Shown: positions 15,486 through 25,421, counted from the stretch's first letter. The stretch is DNA of 33,044 nucleotides from Endomicrobiales bacterium (GCA_016930715.1 JAFGGC010000006.1:1-33044); one strand, 5' to 3'. Numbers and translations: made by a program. The notes: generated by a model not told the origin, from the letters alone.

Positions 15486-17132
15486 TTTCAGTACCGCTCC
15501 GGTGTTGGCGGAGGTGACGACCCTCGCGTAACGGCTCAGGTACCCGAACTTGTACTTGTTCTGGGGAGCCGTCCACTTCGCGAGCCGGACGTTGATGTCG
15601 GTTTCGGTCAGCCTCACGCTCAAGATCCGTTTCGGTATATCGATAGTTATGATGTCGCCGTCCTTTATCGCCGCTATCGGCCCGCCTTCGGCGGCCTCCG
15701 GCGACACGTGCCCCAAGCAGGGGCCCCTTGTCCCTCCGGAAAACCTCCCGTCGGTGATCAGCGCCACGTGGTCCGAAAGGCCCATACCCTGAAGGGCGCT
15801 GGTGGGGCCGAGCATTTCCCTCATCCCAGGCCCGCCCTTGGGCCCTTCGTACCTGATAACTATCACTTCGCCTTTTTTCACTTTTTTGGAGAGTATCGCA
15901 TGCATCGCGGTTTCCTCCGAATCGAAAACCCTCGCATGCCCGGTGAACACCTTCATCTTGTCCGACACGGCGGCCTGTTTCACCACGCAGCCGTCCGGGG
16001 CGAGATTGCCCTTGAGTATCGCGATGCCGCCTTCCTTGTGATAGGGCTTTTTCGCGCGTATGACCGCGGGATCGAGCACCTCGCTCGTCTTGGCGATCTC
16101 GACGATGTTCTTTCCGGAAACAGTTAGGTTGGATACGATACGGTGCTTGATTGCTGAAAGCACCGCCGGGACACCTCCTGCGTATTCCAAGTCTTCCATG
16201 TACTGGTCGCCCGCCGGCTCCAGCAGCGTTATGTGCGGGACGATCCTTGATATCTCATCGAACATTTCAAGCGGAAGCTTGACCCCCGCTTCGTTGGCTA
16301 TCGCCGGCAGGTGCAGGACGGTGTTCGTTGAACCGCCGAGCGCCATGTCGACGACTATCGCGTTCTTGAAGGCGTTGGGCGTCAGTATCCTCCTCGCCGT
16401 GATGCCCTGCTTGACGAGGTCGACGACCCTGATGCCGGACTCGTACGCTATTCTTTTTTTCTTGGCCGAGACGGCAAGCGCCGAACCGCAGCCGGGAAGC
16501 GACATTCCCATGGCTTCCGTGAGGCAGGCCATGGTGTTAGCCGTGTAAAGCCCCTGACAGGAACCCGCGCCGGGGCAGGCCGACATTTCAAGCTCAGTGA
16601 GCTGCTGCTCCTTTATCTTGCCCGCCTGGAAAAGCCCGACCGCTTCAAAGGTGTCGCGGACAAGCGACCTTCTCTTTCCTTCGTACCTTCCGGTAAGCAT
16701 GGGCCCCGCGGTAACGACTATCGCGGGAATGTTAAGGCGCGCCGCCGCCATAAGCATTCCGGGGGTTATCTTATCGCAGTTGGTCAGGAGTATCAGGCCG
16801 TCGAGGCAATGCGCGCGCGTGACGGACTCGACTATGTCGGCGACGAGCTCCCGGGACGGAAGCGAAAAATTCATCCCCGAGTGGCCCATTGCCACGCCGT
16901 CGCATATCGCCGGAACGCCGAAAACGAACGGCACTCCGCCGCCGGCGGCTATACCGCGCTCTATGAAGCGTTCGAAGTCCCTCATCCCGACGTGCCCCGG
17001 AACGAGGTCGGTGAAGGACGACGCTATACCGATATAAGGTTTCGAGTTGTCCTTGTTGCTTATTCCCGTCGCGTAGAGAAGACAACGGTTTGGAGCCCTG
17101 ACTGCACCCTTCTTGATCTCGTTGCTGCGCAT
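15483..17132 (-). CDS. ilvD: Dihydroxy-acid dehydratase
   Basis: A 549-residue iron-sulfur enzyme that dehydrates dihydroxy acids to the 2-oxo acids of valine and isoleucine. Cluster and metal residues are visible in [29 protein letters not shown] and [19 protein letters not shown]. The C-terminal domain shows [24 protein letters not shown]. Length is normal for the bacterial family. GGAGG lies before the ATG, directly after two GC hairpins. It lies between cimA and ilvB. Confidence 0.98.
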   Translation of the reverse strand: MRSNEIKKGAVRAPNRCLLYATGISNKDNSKPYIGIASSFTDLVPGHVGMRDFERFIERGIAAGGGVPFVFGVPAICDGVAMGHSGMNFSLPSRELVADIVESVTRAHCLDGLILLTNCDKITPGMLMAAARLNIPAIVVTAGPMLTGRYEGKRRSLVRDTFEAVGLFQAGKIKEQQLTELEMSACPGAGSCQGLYTANTMACLTEAMGMSLPGCGSALAVSAKKKRIAYESGIRVVDLVKQGITARRILTPNAFKNAIVVDMALGGSTNTVLHLPAIANEAGVKLPLEMFDEISRIVPHITLLEPAGDQYMEDLEYAGGVPAVLSAIKHRIVSNLTVSGKNIVEIAKTSEVLDPAVIRAKKPYHKEGGIAILKGNLAPDGCVVKQAAVSDKMKVFTGHARVFDSEETAMHAILSKKVKKGEVIVIRYEGPKGGPGMREMLGPTSALQGMGLSDHVALITDGRFSGGTRGPCLGHVSPEAAEGGPIAAIKDGDIITIDIPKRILSVRLTETDINVRLAKWTAPQNKYKFGYLSRYARVVTSANTGAVLK

Positions 17133-17142
17133 AACACACCTC

Positions 17143-17177
17143 CCCCGCCTCTGGCGGGGCCCGCCGATGAGGCGGGC
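17143..17177. repeat. Two tandem GC hairpins in the cimA-ilvD spacer
   Basis: CCCCGCC-TCT-GGCGGGG (17143-17159) and GCCCGCC-GATGA-GGCGGGC (17159-17177) share the CCCGCC arm and abut. In the mRNA they sit directly before the ilvD ribosome binding site GGAGG, so they may stabilise the transcript or tune ilvD translation. A dispersed GC palindrome is the other reading. Confidence 0.65.
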
Positions 17178-17185
17178 TTCTGGAA

Positions 17186-18751
17186 TTATTTATTTTTAAT
17201 CAGCTTATACTCAACCGCATCTACAAGAGCCTGCCAACTTGCTTCTATGATGTTCTCCGACACTCCGATGGTTCCCCACACGGAGGACGAATCGCGTGAC
17301 TCGATAAGCACCCTGACTTTCGCAGCCGTGCTCGCGCCTGCGTTTATGACCCTCACCTTGAAATCCGAAAGCGCCACTTCCCCTATCTCGGGAAAGAATT
17401 TCTCTAGCGCCTTCCTCAGGCAGTTGTCGAGGGCGTTGACCGGACCGTCGCCCTCCGCCACGGTGTGGACCTCTTTGCCTTTTATGTTAAGCTTTATGGT
17501 GGCTTCCGATACCATGCGGCCTTTTTCGTCTTTTTCGACGCTGACCCTGAAAGCCTTCAGGAGGAAAAACGGCCTGTATTCGCCAAGCGCCTTTTTCGTC
17601 AGAAGGAAGAACGAACCGTCAGCGTCCTCGTACTGATAGCCCTTCTCTTCGGATTTCTTGACCAGCGCTATTATCTTGTGCGCGGACTCCGGGTCCTTTT
17701 CAAGGTCTATCTTGAGCTCGCGGGCCTTGTGGGAGATGTTACTCCTTCCCGAAAGCTCGCTGACAAGCACCCTGCGGACGTTGCCCACCTGTTCCGGCTT
17801 TATGTGCTCGTAAGTCGCGCTGTCCCTGGCTATCGCCGAAACATGCACGCCGGCCTTGTGGGCGAAGGCGTTAGAACCGACGTAGGGCTGCCTGTCTTCG
17901 GGCACAAGGTTGGCTATTTCGCTGACGTAACGCGCGAGTTCCGTCAATCCCTGCATTTTCTTTTCCGGAACGCAGTCGTATCCAAGCTTCAACTGGAGCG
18001 CCGGGATTATCGTGCAGAGGTTGGCGTTGCCGCACCTTTCTCCGATGCCGTTTATCGTGCCCTGGACTATCGAGCATCCTTCTTGCACCGCCACGATGGA
18101 GTTGGCCGCCGCGCAGCCGGAATCGTTATGGGCGTGGATGCCCAGCTCTACCCCGGGGAAGTTCTCCCTAACCCGCCTGACTGTCTCCATTATGTCGGAA
18201 GGAAGCATGCCGCCGTTGGTTTCGCAGAGGTTCAGGGAATCGGCCCCGCCCGACTTTGCCGCCGCGAGCGTCGCGAGGGCGTAATCGGGGTCATTCTTGA
18301 AACCGTCAAAAAAATGCTCCGCGTCGTAGAGGACCTCAAGCCCCTCCGATTTCAGGAACGCGACGCTGTCGGCTATCATCTTGAGGTTCTCGTCCTTGGA
18401 AGTCCTCAGCGCGTGCTCCACGTGAAGGTTCCAGGACTTGCCGAAAATACAGGCGGCGCTGACCTTGGATTTGACTATCGCGAGCAGGTTCGGGTCGCTC
18501 TGGGCGCGGTGGCCCTTGTAGCGCGTAGAGCCGAACGCGACGATCTTCGAGTTCCTGAGGTTCAGCGTCCGGGCCTTCTTGAAGAACTGCTCGTCCTTCG
18601 GGTTCGAGCCCGGCCATCCGCCCTCGATGTAGTGTATGCCGAAAGCGTCAAGGGCCCTGGCAATCTTGAGCTTGTCCTCAACGGAAAAAGAAACCCCGGC
18701 GACCTGAGAACCGTCCCTTAAAGTGGTGTCGAATAATTTAATTTTCTTCAT
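17186..18751 (-). CDS. cimA: Citramalate synthase
   Basis: A 521-residue enzyme of the HMG-CoA lyase-like/isopropylmalate synthase family. It condenses pyruvate and acetyl-CoA to citramalate, the entry to the threonine-independent isoleucine route. The N-terminal barrel has [20 protein letters not shown], then [17 protein letters not shown], which separates CimA from LeuA. Metal-site residues are in [17 protein letters not shown]. The C-terminal regulatory domain ([20 protein letters not shown]...) follows. Neighbours ilvD, ilvB, ilvN and ilvC complete the later steps. The LeuCD/LeuB steps are not in this window. Confidence 0.94.
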   Translation of the reverse strand: MKKIKLFDTTLRDGSQVAGVSFSVEDKLKIARALDAFGIHYIEGGWPGSNPKDEQFFKKARTLNLRNSKIVAFGSTRYKGHRAQSDPNLLAIVKSKVSAACIFGKSWNLHVEHALRTSKDENLKMIADSVAFLKSEGLEVLYDAEHFFDGFKNDPDYALATLAAAKSGGADSLNLCETNGGMLPSDIMETVRRVRENFPGVELGIHAHNDSGCAAANSIVAVQEGCSIVQGTINGIGERCGNANLCTIIPALQLKLGYDCVPEKKMQGLTELARYVSEIANLVPEDRQPYVGSNAFAHKAGVHVSAIARDSATYEHIKPEQVGNVRRVLVSELSGRSNISHKARELKIDLEKDPESAHKIIALVKKSEEKGYQYEDADGSFFLLTKKALGEYRPFFLLKAFRVSVEKDEKGRMVSEATIKLNIKGKEVHTVAEGDGPVNALDNCLRKALEKFFPEIGEVALSDFKVRVINAGASTAAKVRVLIESRDSSSVWGTIGVSENIIEASWQALVDAVEYKLIKNK

Positions 18752-18761
18752 TTTCTTTAAC

Positions 18762-19997
18762 CTATTTATCGCCCAGCTTGTACGCCCTGTGGAGAGCCGC
18801 GACCGCCCTCTGCAGGTCGTGCTCCTTTATTATGCACGAGACCTTTATTTCGCTCGTCGATATCATCTCGATGTTTACCTTGGCCTTGGCCAGGGTCGCG
18901 AACATCTTGGCGGCAACGCCCGGATGGCTCCTCATACCGACGCCGACTATCGAGACCTTGACCACCTTATCGTCGTAAATTATGCTCTTCGCCCCGAGCG
19001 CCCTTCTGGCCTTCTCCAGTATGCCCAGCGCTTTTTTCAAGTCCGTCCTTGCCACCGTGAAGGAAATATCGTTGTGCCTCTCCGTGGCGGCCGACTGTAT
19101 TATCATGTCCACGTTGATGCCGCCCTTGGCAAGCCTGCCGAAAATACGCGCGGCGACGCCCGGTTTGTCCCGGACGTCAATAACCGACAGCTTGACCTGG
19201 TTCTTGTCGTAAGTTACTCCCGCAACAGCCACCTTCTCCATCGTCGGCCTCCTGGACCTTATCTTTTCCTCGCTGGTTATGAACGTCCCCGTATTCTCAG
19301 AAAAAGTGGAACACACGTGTATGTCGACGCCGTATTTCTTTCCCACTTCTATGGAGCGGCCCTGCATCACCTGCGCGCCCGTGCCCGCCATCTCGAGCAT
19401 TTCCTCGTACGATATGTAGTCAATTTTCTTCGCGTTCTTGACCAGTCGCGGATCGGTGGTATAGACGCCTTCCACGTCCGTGTATATCTCGCAGGTGCCG
19501 GCTTTCGTGGCCGCCGCGATAGCCACAGCGGTAAGGTCAGAACCGCCGCGGCCCAGCGTCGTTATGTCCAAATTCCGGTTGATGCCCTGGAAACCCGCTA
19601 CAATGACAATTTTCCCCTTTGCAAGTTCCTGATAGATTTTCGCGGGAGCTATCCTCACGATTCGCGCCCTCGTGTGGGTCTTGTCTGCGTATATGCCGGC
19701 CTGGGGGCCGGTGAGAGATATCGCGTCCTCGCCCATCTCTTTTATAGCCATCGAAAGAAGCGCGATGGAAACCTGCTCGCCCGTCGCTAGGAGCATGTCC
19801 ATCTCCCTTTCGTCCGGATCGGTCGTCACGCCTTCGGCCAGTGCCACGAGATCGTCCGTCATATCGCCGGGCGCCGAAACCACGACAACCACCTTGTTGC
19901 CTTTTCTTTTCTTGGAGATGACCCGGCCCGCGACCCTTTTTATCTTTTCGGCGTCCGCGACCGATGAACCTCCGAACTTCATCACGACAAGCGGCAT
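18762..19997 (-). CDS. lysC: Aspartate kinase
   Basis: A 411-residue enzyme that phosphorylates aspartate, the first step to lysine, threonine and methionine. The kinase domain starts VMKFGGSSVADAEKIKRVA and carries GFQGINRNLDITTLGRGGSD and EIYTDVEGVYTTDPRLV. Two ACT domains follow (LSVIDVRDKPGVAARIFGRL and VSIVGVGMRSHPGVAAKMF), which normally give feedback control by lysine or threonine. It starts 4 bases after thrH, so the two form one unit. Confidence 0.98.
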   Translation of the reverse strand: MPLVVMKFGGSSVADAEKIKRVAGRVISKKRKGNKVVVVVSAPGDMTDDLVALAEGVTTDPDEREMDMLLATGEQVSIALLSMAIKEMGEDAISLTGPQAGIYADKTHTRARIVRIAPAKIYQELAKGKIVIVAGFQGINRNLDITTLGRGGSDLTAVAIAAATKAGTCEIYTDVEGVYTTDPRLVKNAKKIDYISYEEMLEMAGTGAQVMQGRSIEVGKKYGVDIHVCSTFSENTGTFITSEEKIRSRRPTMEKVAVAGVTYDKNQVKLSVIDVRDKPGVAARIFGRLAKGGINVDMIIQSAATERHNDISFTVARTDLKKALGILEKARRALGAKSIIYDDKVVKVSIVGVGMRSHPGVAAKMFATLAKAKVNIEMISTSEIKVSCIIKEHDLQRAVAALHRAYKLGDK

Positions 19998-20001
19998 ATA
20001 C

Positions 20002-20622
20002 CTACCCGGCCTTTTCCAGATTTTTTCCGGCTTTTAACAGCACGTCCTGCAGTTCGGCGTAAACCCTGGTGACGGGGAACTGCGGGAAATCGTTTATCAC
20101 GTTCTGCGGGGGCTTGAAAAGTATCCCCGCGTGCGCTTCCGAAAGCATCGTGGTATCGTTGTAGGAATCGCCGACGGCGATTACCTTGTAATTCAGATTT
20201 TTAAATGCCCTGACCGACTCGCGCTTTGCGTCTTTCTGCCTCAACTTATAGCCGGTGACCGCGCCTTTTTCGTCTATTTCAAGCCGGTGGCACAGAAGCA
20301 TCGGATAGCCCAGCTGGCGCATCAAAGGAAGGGCGAACTCGTCGAACGTGTCCGACAGTATCGCCACCTGGAAACGTTCCCTGAGCCAGTTGAGAAAATC
20401 AAGCGCTCCTTCAAGGGGCTTCAATGTTCCTATAACGGCCTGTATGTCTTTTAGGCCCAGATTGTTCTCCTTGAGTATTTTTATGCGCTGTTTCATCAGC
20501 ACGTCGTAGTCCGGGACGTCCCTCGTTGTCGCCCGAAGGGCTGAGATCTTCGTCTTCTCCGAAACCGCTATCCATATTTCAGGCGTCAACACGCCTTCGA
20601 GATCTAAACAGACTATTTGCAT
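20002..20622 (-). CDS. thrH: ThrH-type phosphoserine phosphatase/homoserine phosphotransferase
   Basis: A 206-residue HAD-family enzyme very close to Pseudomonas ThrH as I remember it: CLDLEGVLTPEIWIA, ATTRDVPDYDVLMKQRI, GTLKPLEGALDFLNWLRERF, ILSDTFDEF and VIAVGDSYNDTTMLSEAHAG. The nucleophile is in DLEGV. ThrH dephosphorylates phosphoserine and can transfer the phosphate to homoserine. Its place directly before lysC supports a role in threonine or serine supply. AAGGAA lies before the ATG. The upstream spacer is a GATTACAC repeat. Confidence 0.93.
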   Translation of the reverse strand: MQIVCLDLEGVLTPEIWIAVSEKTKISALRATTRDVPDYDVLMKQRIKILKENNLGLKDIQAVIGTLKPLEGALDFLNWLRERFQVAILSDTFDEFALPLMRQLGYPMLLCHRLEIDEKGAVTGYKLRQKDAKRESVRAFKNLNYKVIAVGDSYNDTTMLSEAHAGILFKPPQNVINDFPQFPVTRVYAELQDVLLKAGKNLEKAG

Positions 20623-20639
20623 AATTTCCTTTGAAATTT

Positions 20640-20721
20640 GATTACACGGATTCTTGAAACCGATTACACAGATATGTCAACGTCAAAATCTGTGTAATTT
20701 CCGTTAGTAATCCGTGCAATC
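20640..20721. repeat. GATTACAC nested palindrome, copy A (after thiC)
   Basis: Outer words GATTACACGGATT (20640-20652) and AATCCGTGCAATC (20709-20721) flank inner ATTACACAGAT (20663-20673) and ATCTGTGTAAT (20688-20698), which are perfect complements. The element abuts the thiC stop codon. Copies B (25422-25504) and C (29236-29317) use the same words in other orders. Confidence 0.85.
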
Positions 20722-21985
20722 ATGTCTCGTCTTTCATCGCGCAGTACTTGCCGCACATCGTACAGACGTCATTTTCTTCGGGCAGGAGCTTTTTTCGTTC
20801 CGCGGCGAACTTCGCGGGGTCGAGCGAAAGCTTCTCCTGCATCTTCCAGTCCCTGTCCTTCCTGTATCTGGAAAACTCTTCATCCCATTCCTTCGCGCCG
20901 GGTACATTTTTCACGATATCCGCGGCGTGCGCCGCGATGCGCGAAGCTATCACGCCTTGGTAAACGTCGTCCGCGTCCGGCAGGCGCAGGTGCTCGGCCG
21001 GCGTGACGTAGCACAGGAAATCCACCCCCGCGCTTGCCGCGACCGCCCCGCCTATCGCCGAAACTATGTGGTCGTAACCGGCGGCGATATCGGTCACGAG
21101 CGGACCGAGAAGGTAGAGGGGGGCGTCGTGCCCCAGTTTTTTCGCAAGCTGAACGTGCCCCGCTATCTCGTGTATCGGCATGTGCCCCGGCCCTTCAATG
21201 ATCGCCTGAACACCGGCTTTCCGGGCCCTCAATGTCAGCTCTCCCAGCACCGAAAGCTCGGCTATCTGGGGAGCGTCGTTGGCGTCGGCAAGTCCGCCCG
21301 GCCTCAGTCCGTCGCCGAGACTGAGTGTTATATTGTGTCTTTTCGCGATCTCAAGTAGCCTGTCGAAATTTTCGTACAGCGGGTTTTCTCTGCCGTTGGC
21401 CTTTATCCACTTGACGAGGAACGACCCTCCGCGCGAGACCACGCCGACGCGGCGTCCGTTGCGCTCCAGGATCTTTACCGTCTCTTTCGTTATTCCGCAG
21501 TGGACCGTCATGAAATCCACGCCTTCTTCCGCCTGTTCCTCGATAACTGACAGCATTCTCTCGCCGTCCATCTCTTGGATCCTGCGGCCTTTCATCACGG
21601 CTTCGCAGGCAGCCTGGTATATCGGCACCGTCCCAACGGGAACGGGACAGCTGTCGAGAACCATTTTCCTTACTTCCGCGAGATTGCCGCCGGTCGAAAG
21701 GTCCATCACGGCGTCCGCCCCGGCCGCTATCGAAGCCTCGAGCTTCCTGCTTTCTTCTTCAACGGAAATATGGTCCGGCGACGTGCCGATGTTCGCGTTG
21801 ACCTTGGTCTTGAGGCCTTTTCCTATGGCGCAGGGTTTTGTCATCTTACGGTTGACGTTAAACGGAATCACTATCGTGCCGGAAGAAACACCCGACAGGA
21901 TGTGTTCCCTCGACACTTTTTCTTGCCGGCAGATATCTTCTATGGTCCGGGCTATATTGTTCGCTTTCGCCTGAGTCACGCTCAT
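20720..21985 (-). CDS. thiC: Phosphomethylpyrimidine synthase
   Basis: A 421-residue radical-SAM enzyme that converts aminoimidazole ribotide to hydroxymethylpyrimidine phosphate. Core motifs are intact: NANIGTSPDHISVEEE, DLSTGGNLAEVRKMVL, FMTVHCGITKETV, SLGDGLRPGGLADA, IEGPGHMPIHEI. The C-terminal cluster motif reads CTMCGKYCAMK, spaced C-x2-C-x3-C; the long Escherichia coli form, as I recall it, has C-x2-C-x4-C. The length fits the short ThiC type. It overlaps thiE by ATGA. No thiamine riboswitch precedes it, since it is internal to the operon. Confidence 0.97.
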   Translation of the reverse strand: MSVTQAKANNIARTIEDICRQEKVSREHILSGVSSGTIVIPFNVNRKMTKPCAIGKGLKTKVNANIGTSPDHISVEEESRKLEASIAAGADAVMDLSTGGNLAEVRKMVLDSCPVPVGTVPIYQAACEAVMKGRRIQEMDGERMLSVIEEQAEEGVDFMTVHCGITKETVKILERNGRRVGVVSRGGSFLVKWIKANGRENPLYENFDRLLEIAKRHNITLSLGDGLRPGGLADANDAPQIAELSVLGELTLRARKAGVQAIIEGPGHMPIHEIAGHVQLAKKLGHDAPLYLLGPLVTDIAAGYDHIVSAIGGAVAASAGVDFLCYVTPAEHLRLPDADDVYQGVIASRIAAHAADIVKNVPGAKEWDEEFSRYRKDRDWKMQEKLSLDPAKFAAERKKLLPEENDVCTMCGKYCAMKDET

Positions 21986-22611
21986 AAACCGTTTTCCTGT
22001 TTTCTCAGCGACAGTTTTTCCCTGAGCTTCATTATCGCGTCTTTCGGAGATTTATCCGAATATATGTACTTTGAAACCAGAAGTCCGTCCGCGCCCGAAT
22101 CCATCGCTTCCCGCGCGTTGCCGTCGTTTATCCCCCCGAACACGAGCACGTCCGCCTTTACCCTTTTCTTTATCATGCGCACGGCGTCCACTCCACAGGC
22201 CCTCGCTCCGGCCCTGTGCGAGGCAAACACCGGCCCGACGGCGATATAATCGGCCCCCGCCTCGGCCGCTTTCGTGGCGTGGCCGAGCGATGAAGCCTCG
22301 GCGCCCACGATCTTGCCGGGACCGACTATCTGCTTTGCGGTCTCGACCGGTATGTCGTCCTCGGACAGATGCACACCGTCCGCGTCCGCGGCGTAAGCCA
22401 CGTCAACCCTCGAGCTAAGTATGTAAAGAACCTTTTGTTTGGCGCATATCTCCTTCAGTTCAACGGAAAGAGCGATGAGCTCCTTGGCGGGCATCGCCCT
22501 GTCGCCGAATATGAGCGCGTCGCATCCGGCCGCGCACAGCTCACCGGCAAGTTTAGCATAGCCGGCGTCCTGTTGTTTCTGAAGGCGGCAGTAAAGCTTA
22601 TTTTTGCGCAA
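21982..22611 (-). CDS. thiE: Thiamine-phosphate synthase (divergent)
   Basis: A 209-residue protein with a ThiE-type TIM barrel: DADGVHLSEDDIPVETAKQI, GAEASSLGHATKAAEAGADY, IAVGPVF, and VFGGINDGNAREAMDSGADG. ThiE joins the pyrimidine and thiazole phosphates. The T-x-T-K loop that usually follows GPVF is replaced by ASHRAGARACG, so the substrate-phosphate contacts may differ. The start is a TTG with GGAGAAG seven bases upstream, inside the end of thiD2 (14-base overlap). Thiazole genes are not in this window. Confidence 0.88.
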   Translation of the reverse strand: MRKNKLYCRLQKQQDAGYAKLAGELCAAGCDALIFGDRAMPAKELIALSVELKEICAKQKVLYILSSRVDVAYAADADGVHLSEDDIPVETAKQIVGPGKIVGAEASSLGHATKAAEAGADYIAVGPVFASHRAGARACGVDAVRMIKKRVKADVLVFGGINDGNAREAMDSGADGLLVSKYIYSDKSPKDAIMKLREKLSLRKQENGL

Positions 22612-23011
22612 TTAAATTCTTCTCCAGCGTGTATGTTTTGAACCTGATGCTCTTGAATTTTTTGCCGGCGTCCGGCCCGGCGAGCCTGGAATATTCCTCA
22701 AGGACCCGCAGGGACTCTTCGATCCGACGGAAATTCGCCGCCAGAACCCCCCGCGAGTTTCCCCTCGCTGCGGCCTCTTTAATGAGCCTGCCCGAATCTC
22801 CGCGGGAATCCCTGGCCGAAAGCAGTTTCGGATAGATCGCCCTCGTGACCGCGTCAAGCTCGTGCCTGAGCGACCTGACCTTTTTGTAAAGAGCTTTTTT
22901 CTCGAGAACGAAACGCAGGGTGTCTTCTACGACCCTTAAACCCTCGCGCGAACGGTTGAGGTTCGCGTCGATGAGCCTCAATATCCTGCCGACCCTGCCT
23001 TTACCTTCCAT
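22598..23011 (-). CDS. thiD2: ThiD2-type hydroxymethylpyrimidine-phosphate kinase
   Basis: A 137-residue, mostly helical protein. Its LRLIDANLNRSREGLRVVED motif and VRSLRHELDAVTRAIYP match the ThiD2 family, which occurs alone or fused to the N-terminus of ThiE. Published work (recalled) describes ThiD2 as a strictly monofunctional HMP-phosphate kinase. Here it is a separate gene directly before thiE, which fits that role. It overlaps rfaE2 by 11 bases and thiE by 14. No conventional ThiD is in the window. Confidence 0.85.
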   Translation of the reverse strand: MEGKGRVGRILRLIDANLNRSREGLRVVEDTLRFVLEKKALYKKVRSLRHELDAVTRAIYPKLLSARDSRGDSGRLIKEAAARGNSRGVLAANFRRIEESLRVLEEYSRLAGPDAGKKFKSIRFKTYTLEKNLIAQK

Positions 23012-23471
23012 AATGGGCGACTATCTTCTTTATGAGTCCTGTCGTGGATCTTCCCCTGACGACCGGGAACCTCACGACCTTTTTGACGAAATGCCTGCCC
23101 ACTATCTCGCCGGCCGAATAATCCCCGCCCTTCACGAGAACCTGGGGCTTGAGCTTCTTTATAAGCTCAAGCGGCGTTTCCTCGCCGAAAACCGTCACGA
23201 AATCCACCGGCTCAAAACCCGCGACGAGCTCCGCCCGTTCCTTCTGCGGCACGAGCGGCCTTTTCGGGCCTTTCAGTTTCCTGAGCGAGCGGTCCGAATT
23301 GACCGCCACGACGAGCGCGTCGCCGTAGGACCTTGCTTTTTTAAAGAGCCGAAGATGCCCCACGTGGAGCACGTCGAAGCATCCGTTGGTAAAAACTATT
23401 CTTTTGCCCCTTTTTTTAAGGCGCTTCAATATTCCGGACAGGTCCTTGGCGCTCTTTATCTTATTTTCCAA
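23001..23471 (-). CDS. rfaE2: D-glycero-beta-D-manno-heptose 1-phosphate adenylyltransferase
   Basis: A protein of about 156 residues with the nucleotidyltransferase motif TNGCFDVLHVGHLRLF (H-x-x-H) and VAVNSDRSLRKLKGPKRPL, VKGGDYSAGEIVG and RGRSTTGLI. It makes ADP-heptose for lipopolysaccharide core, the same step as the HldE C-terminal domain; here it is free-standing. A TTG at 23471 with GAGGAGA five bases before it is the likely start. The in-frame TTG at 23489 would lengthen the overlap with gmhA. The kinase and phosphatase of the pathway are not in view. Confidence 0.94.
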   Translation of the reverse strand: MENKIKSAKDLSGILKRLKKRGKRIVFTNGCFDVLHVGHLRLFKKARSYGDALVVAVNSDRSLRKLKGPKRPLVPQKERAELVAGFEPVDFVTVFGEETPLELIKKLKPQVLVKGGDYSAGEIVGRHFVKKVVRFPVVRGRSTTGLIKKIVAHYGR

Positions 23472-24036
23472 AAAGCTTCTCCTCGACAAGCGAGCAGATT
23501 ATGTGTATGACAAGCCCGTGGCATTCCTGTATCCTTGCCGTGACGGCGCTCGGCGCTATGAAGCATATGTCGCATTTTTCCCTGAGCCTTGCGCCCTTCT
23601 CGCCCGTAAAACCGATTACCCTGATGCCTGCGGCCTTGGCCTGTTCCGCGGCTTTAATGACTGCGGCCGAGCCGCCGCTCGTCGATATCGCGATAAAAAC
23701 GTCGCCTTTCTGCCCCAGAGCCTCCACCTGGCGGGCGAACACCCTGTCGTAGGCATAGTCATTGGCTATCGCCGTGATAATTGACGTGTCCGTCGTCAGG
23801 GCTACCGCGGCGAGCGCTTTTCTTTCCTTTTCAAAACGCGAGACAAGCTCCGCGGCAAAGTGCTGGCTGTCGGCGGCCGAACCGCCGTTACCGCAAAGAA
23901 GGACCTTCCTCCCGCCCTTGCAGGCCTCAATTACGGAAGCCGCAACGCCCTCTATCACCGTCAGCTGCTCGGGAAGGAGCAGTTTCTGTTTAGCGTCGAT
24001 ACTGCCTTTAATCAGTTCAGATATCCTGTCTTTCAT
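23461..24036 (-). CDS. gmhA: Sedoheptulose-7-phosphate isomerase
   Basis: A 191-residue SIS-domain protein: LLCGNGGSAADSQHFAAELV, DTSIITAIANDYAYDRVFAR, AISTSGGSAAVIKAAEQAK and QECHGLVIHIICSLVE, with the Glu and His expected for isomerisation. It forms D-glycero-D-manno-heptose 7-phosphate, the first step of ADP-heptose synthesis. A DiaA-like regulator is the alternative, but the downstream rfaE2 supports GmhA. It starts 19 bases after accC. Confidence 0.93.
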   Translation of the reverse strand: MKDRISELIKGSIDAKQKLLLPEQLTVIEGVAASVIEACKGGRKVLLCGNGGSAADSQHFAAELVSRFEKERKALAAVALTTDTSIITAIANDYAYDRVFARQVEALGQKGDVFIAISTSGGSAAVIKAAEQAKAAGIRVIGFTGEKGARLREKCDICFIAPSAVTARIQECHGLVIHIICSLVEEKLFGK

Positions 24037-24055
24037 CCCGAATCCTCTCCTGTTT

Positions 24056-25405
24056 TTAGGCCCCGAAAATATGCTTGGGCAGAAAATCCGTGCAGACGTC
24101 TCCCTTGTGAAAGTAGTCGTTGTCGAGTATCCTCTGGTGGAGCGGCACGGTCGTTTTTATCCCTTCGACCTTGAACTCCTTCAGAACCCTCTGCATTCTC
24201 AATATCGCCTCGTTCCTGTTCGAACCGAAAGTTATGACCTTGGCTATCAGGCTGTCGTAGAACGAAGGGATTGTATATCCCGAATAAATATGCGTGTCCA
24301 CCCTCACCCCCGGGCCGCCGGAATTGATGAACCGGCTTATCTTTCCGGGGCAGGGGATGAAGTCCCTGTCCGGGTCTTCGGCGTTTATCCTGCACTCTAT
24401 CGCGTGACCCCGTATTTCAATGTCCTTTGAATCGAAAGAAAGACGCTCGCCCGCCGCCAGCCTTATCTGTTCCTTTACGAGGTCTATGCCCGTTATGATC
24501 TCCGTAACGGGATGCTCCACCTGTATCCTCGTGTTCATTTCCATGAAATAGAAATGGCCGTGCTTGTCGACTAAAAACTCTATGGTGCCAACCGTGACGT
24601 AATCAACGGCTTCGGCCGCGTGCCGGGCCGCCTTGCCCATCTTCTTCCTCAGGGAGGAATCGACGAAAGGCGAAGGGCTTTCCTCGAGAAGTTTCTGGTG
24701 CCTTCTCTGTATGGAACAATCGCGCTCGGGCAGGTAAACAACCTTGCCCTTCTGGTCGCCCAGTATCTGGAACTCGATGTGGCGCGGCTCCTCGATGTAT
24801 TTTTCCATGTAAACGTCTTCGTTGCCGAAAGCGGCCTTTGCCTCTGCCTGAGCCATGACGATGGCGTTCTTGAGGGCCTCTTCCGTGACGACTATCCTCA
24901 TACCCTTGCCACCGCCGCCCGCCGTCGCCTTTATTATGATGGGGTAGCCTATCTTTTTCGCCAGCTTGTAGATGTCCGGGTCATCCACGTTAATGGATCC
25001 TTCGGAACCCGGAACGACGGGCACGCCGGATTTCATCATCAGTTCTCTTGCGGCTATCTTGTCGCCCATCTTCTCGATCGATTCCTTTTTCGGGCCTATG
25101 AAGGTTATCCCGCAGGACTCGCAGACCTCGGCGAAATAGGTGTTTTCGGCCAAAAAACCGTAACCGGGATGGATCGCGTCCGCTCCGGAGATTTCTGCCG
25201 CCGATATGATGCTCGGGATATTGAGATAGCTCTCCGAGGCCGGGTTCGGCCCGATGCATATGGACTCGTCGGCAAGTTTGACGTGCAGGCATTCCCTGTC
25301 GGCCTCCGAATGGATCGCCACCGTCCTCACGCCCAGCTCCCTTGCCGCCCGTATGACCCTGCAGGCGATCTCCCCTCTGTTTGCTATTAGAATTTTTTTA
25401 AACAT
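24056..25405 (-). CDS. accC: Biotin carboxylase subunit of acetyl-CoA carboxylase
   Basis: A 449-residue ATP-grasp enzyme that carboxylates biotin on AccB with bicarbonate and ATP. Landmarks are [87 protein letters not shown] and [11 protein letters not shown]. The length is standard. It follows accB after a 107-base spacer that is mostly GATTACAC repeat. The carboxyltransferase genes accA and accD are not here. Confidence 0.98.
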   Translation of the reverse strand: MFKKILIANRGEIACRVIRAARELGVRTVAIHSEADRECLHVKLADESICIGPNPASESYLNIPSIISAAEISGADAIHPGYGFLAENTYFAEVCESCGITFIGPKKESIEKMGDKIAARELMMKSGVPVVPGSEGSINVDDPDIYKLAKKIGYPIIIKATAGGGGKGMRIVVTEEALKNAIVMAQAEAKAAFGNEDVYMEKYIEEPRHIEFQILGDQKGKVVYLPERDCSIQRRHQKLLEESPSPFVDSSLRKKMGKAARHAAEAVDYVTVGTIEFLVDKHGHFYFMEMNTRIQVEHPVTEIITGIDLVKEQIRLAAGERLSFDSKDIEIRGHAIECRINAEDPDRDFIPCPGKISRFINSGGPGVRVDTHIYSGYTIPSFYDSLIAKVITFGSNRNEAILRMQRVLKEFKVEGIKTTVPLHQRILDNDYFHKGDVCTDFLPKHIFGA

Positions 25406-25421
25406 TAAGAAACTCCAATTT

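Noticed and set aside
17465-18721. Long plus-strand open frame (418 codons) opposite cimA
   Set aside because: It is a codon-bias shadow: the minus strand encodes a complete CimA with all motifs, and the plus frame matches nothing known. Similar shadows opposite lysC, ilvD, thiC and the FnIII gene were dropped for the same reason.
21986-23011. TPP riboswitch before the thi genes
   Set aside because: The thi genes overlap each other and rfaE2, and no CUGAGA/ACCUGA-type conserved elements were seen.
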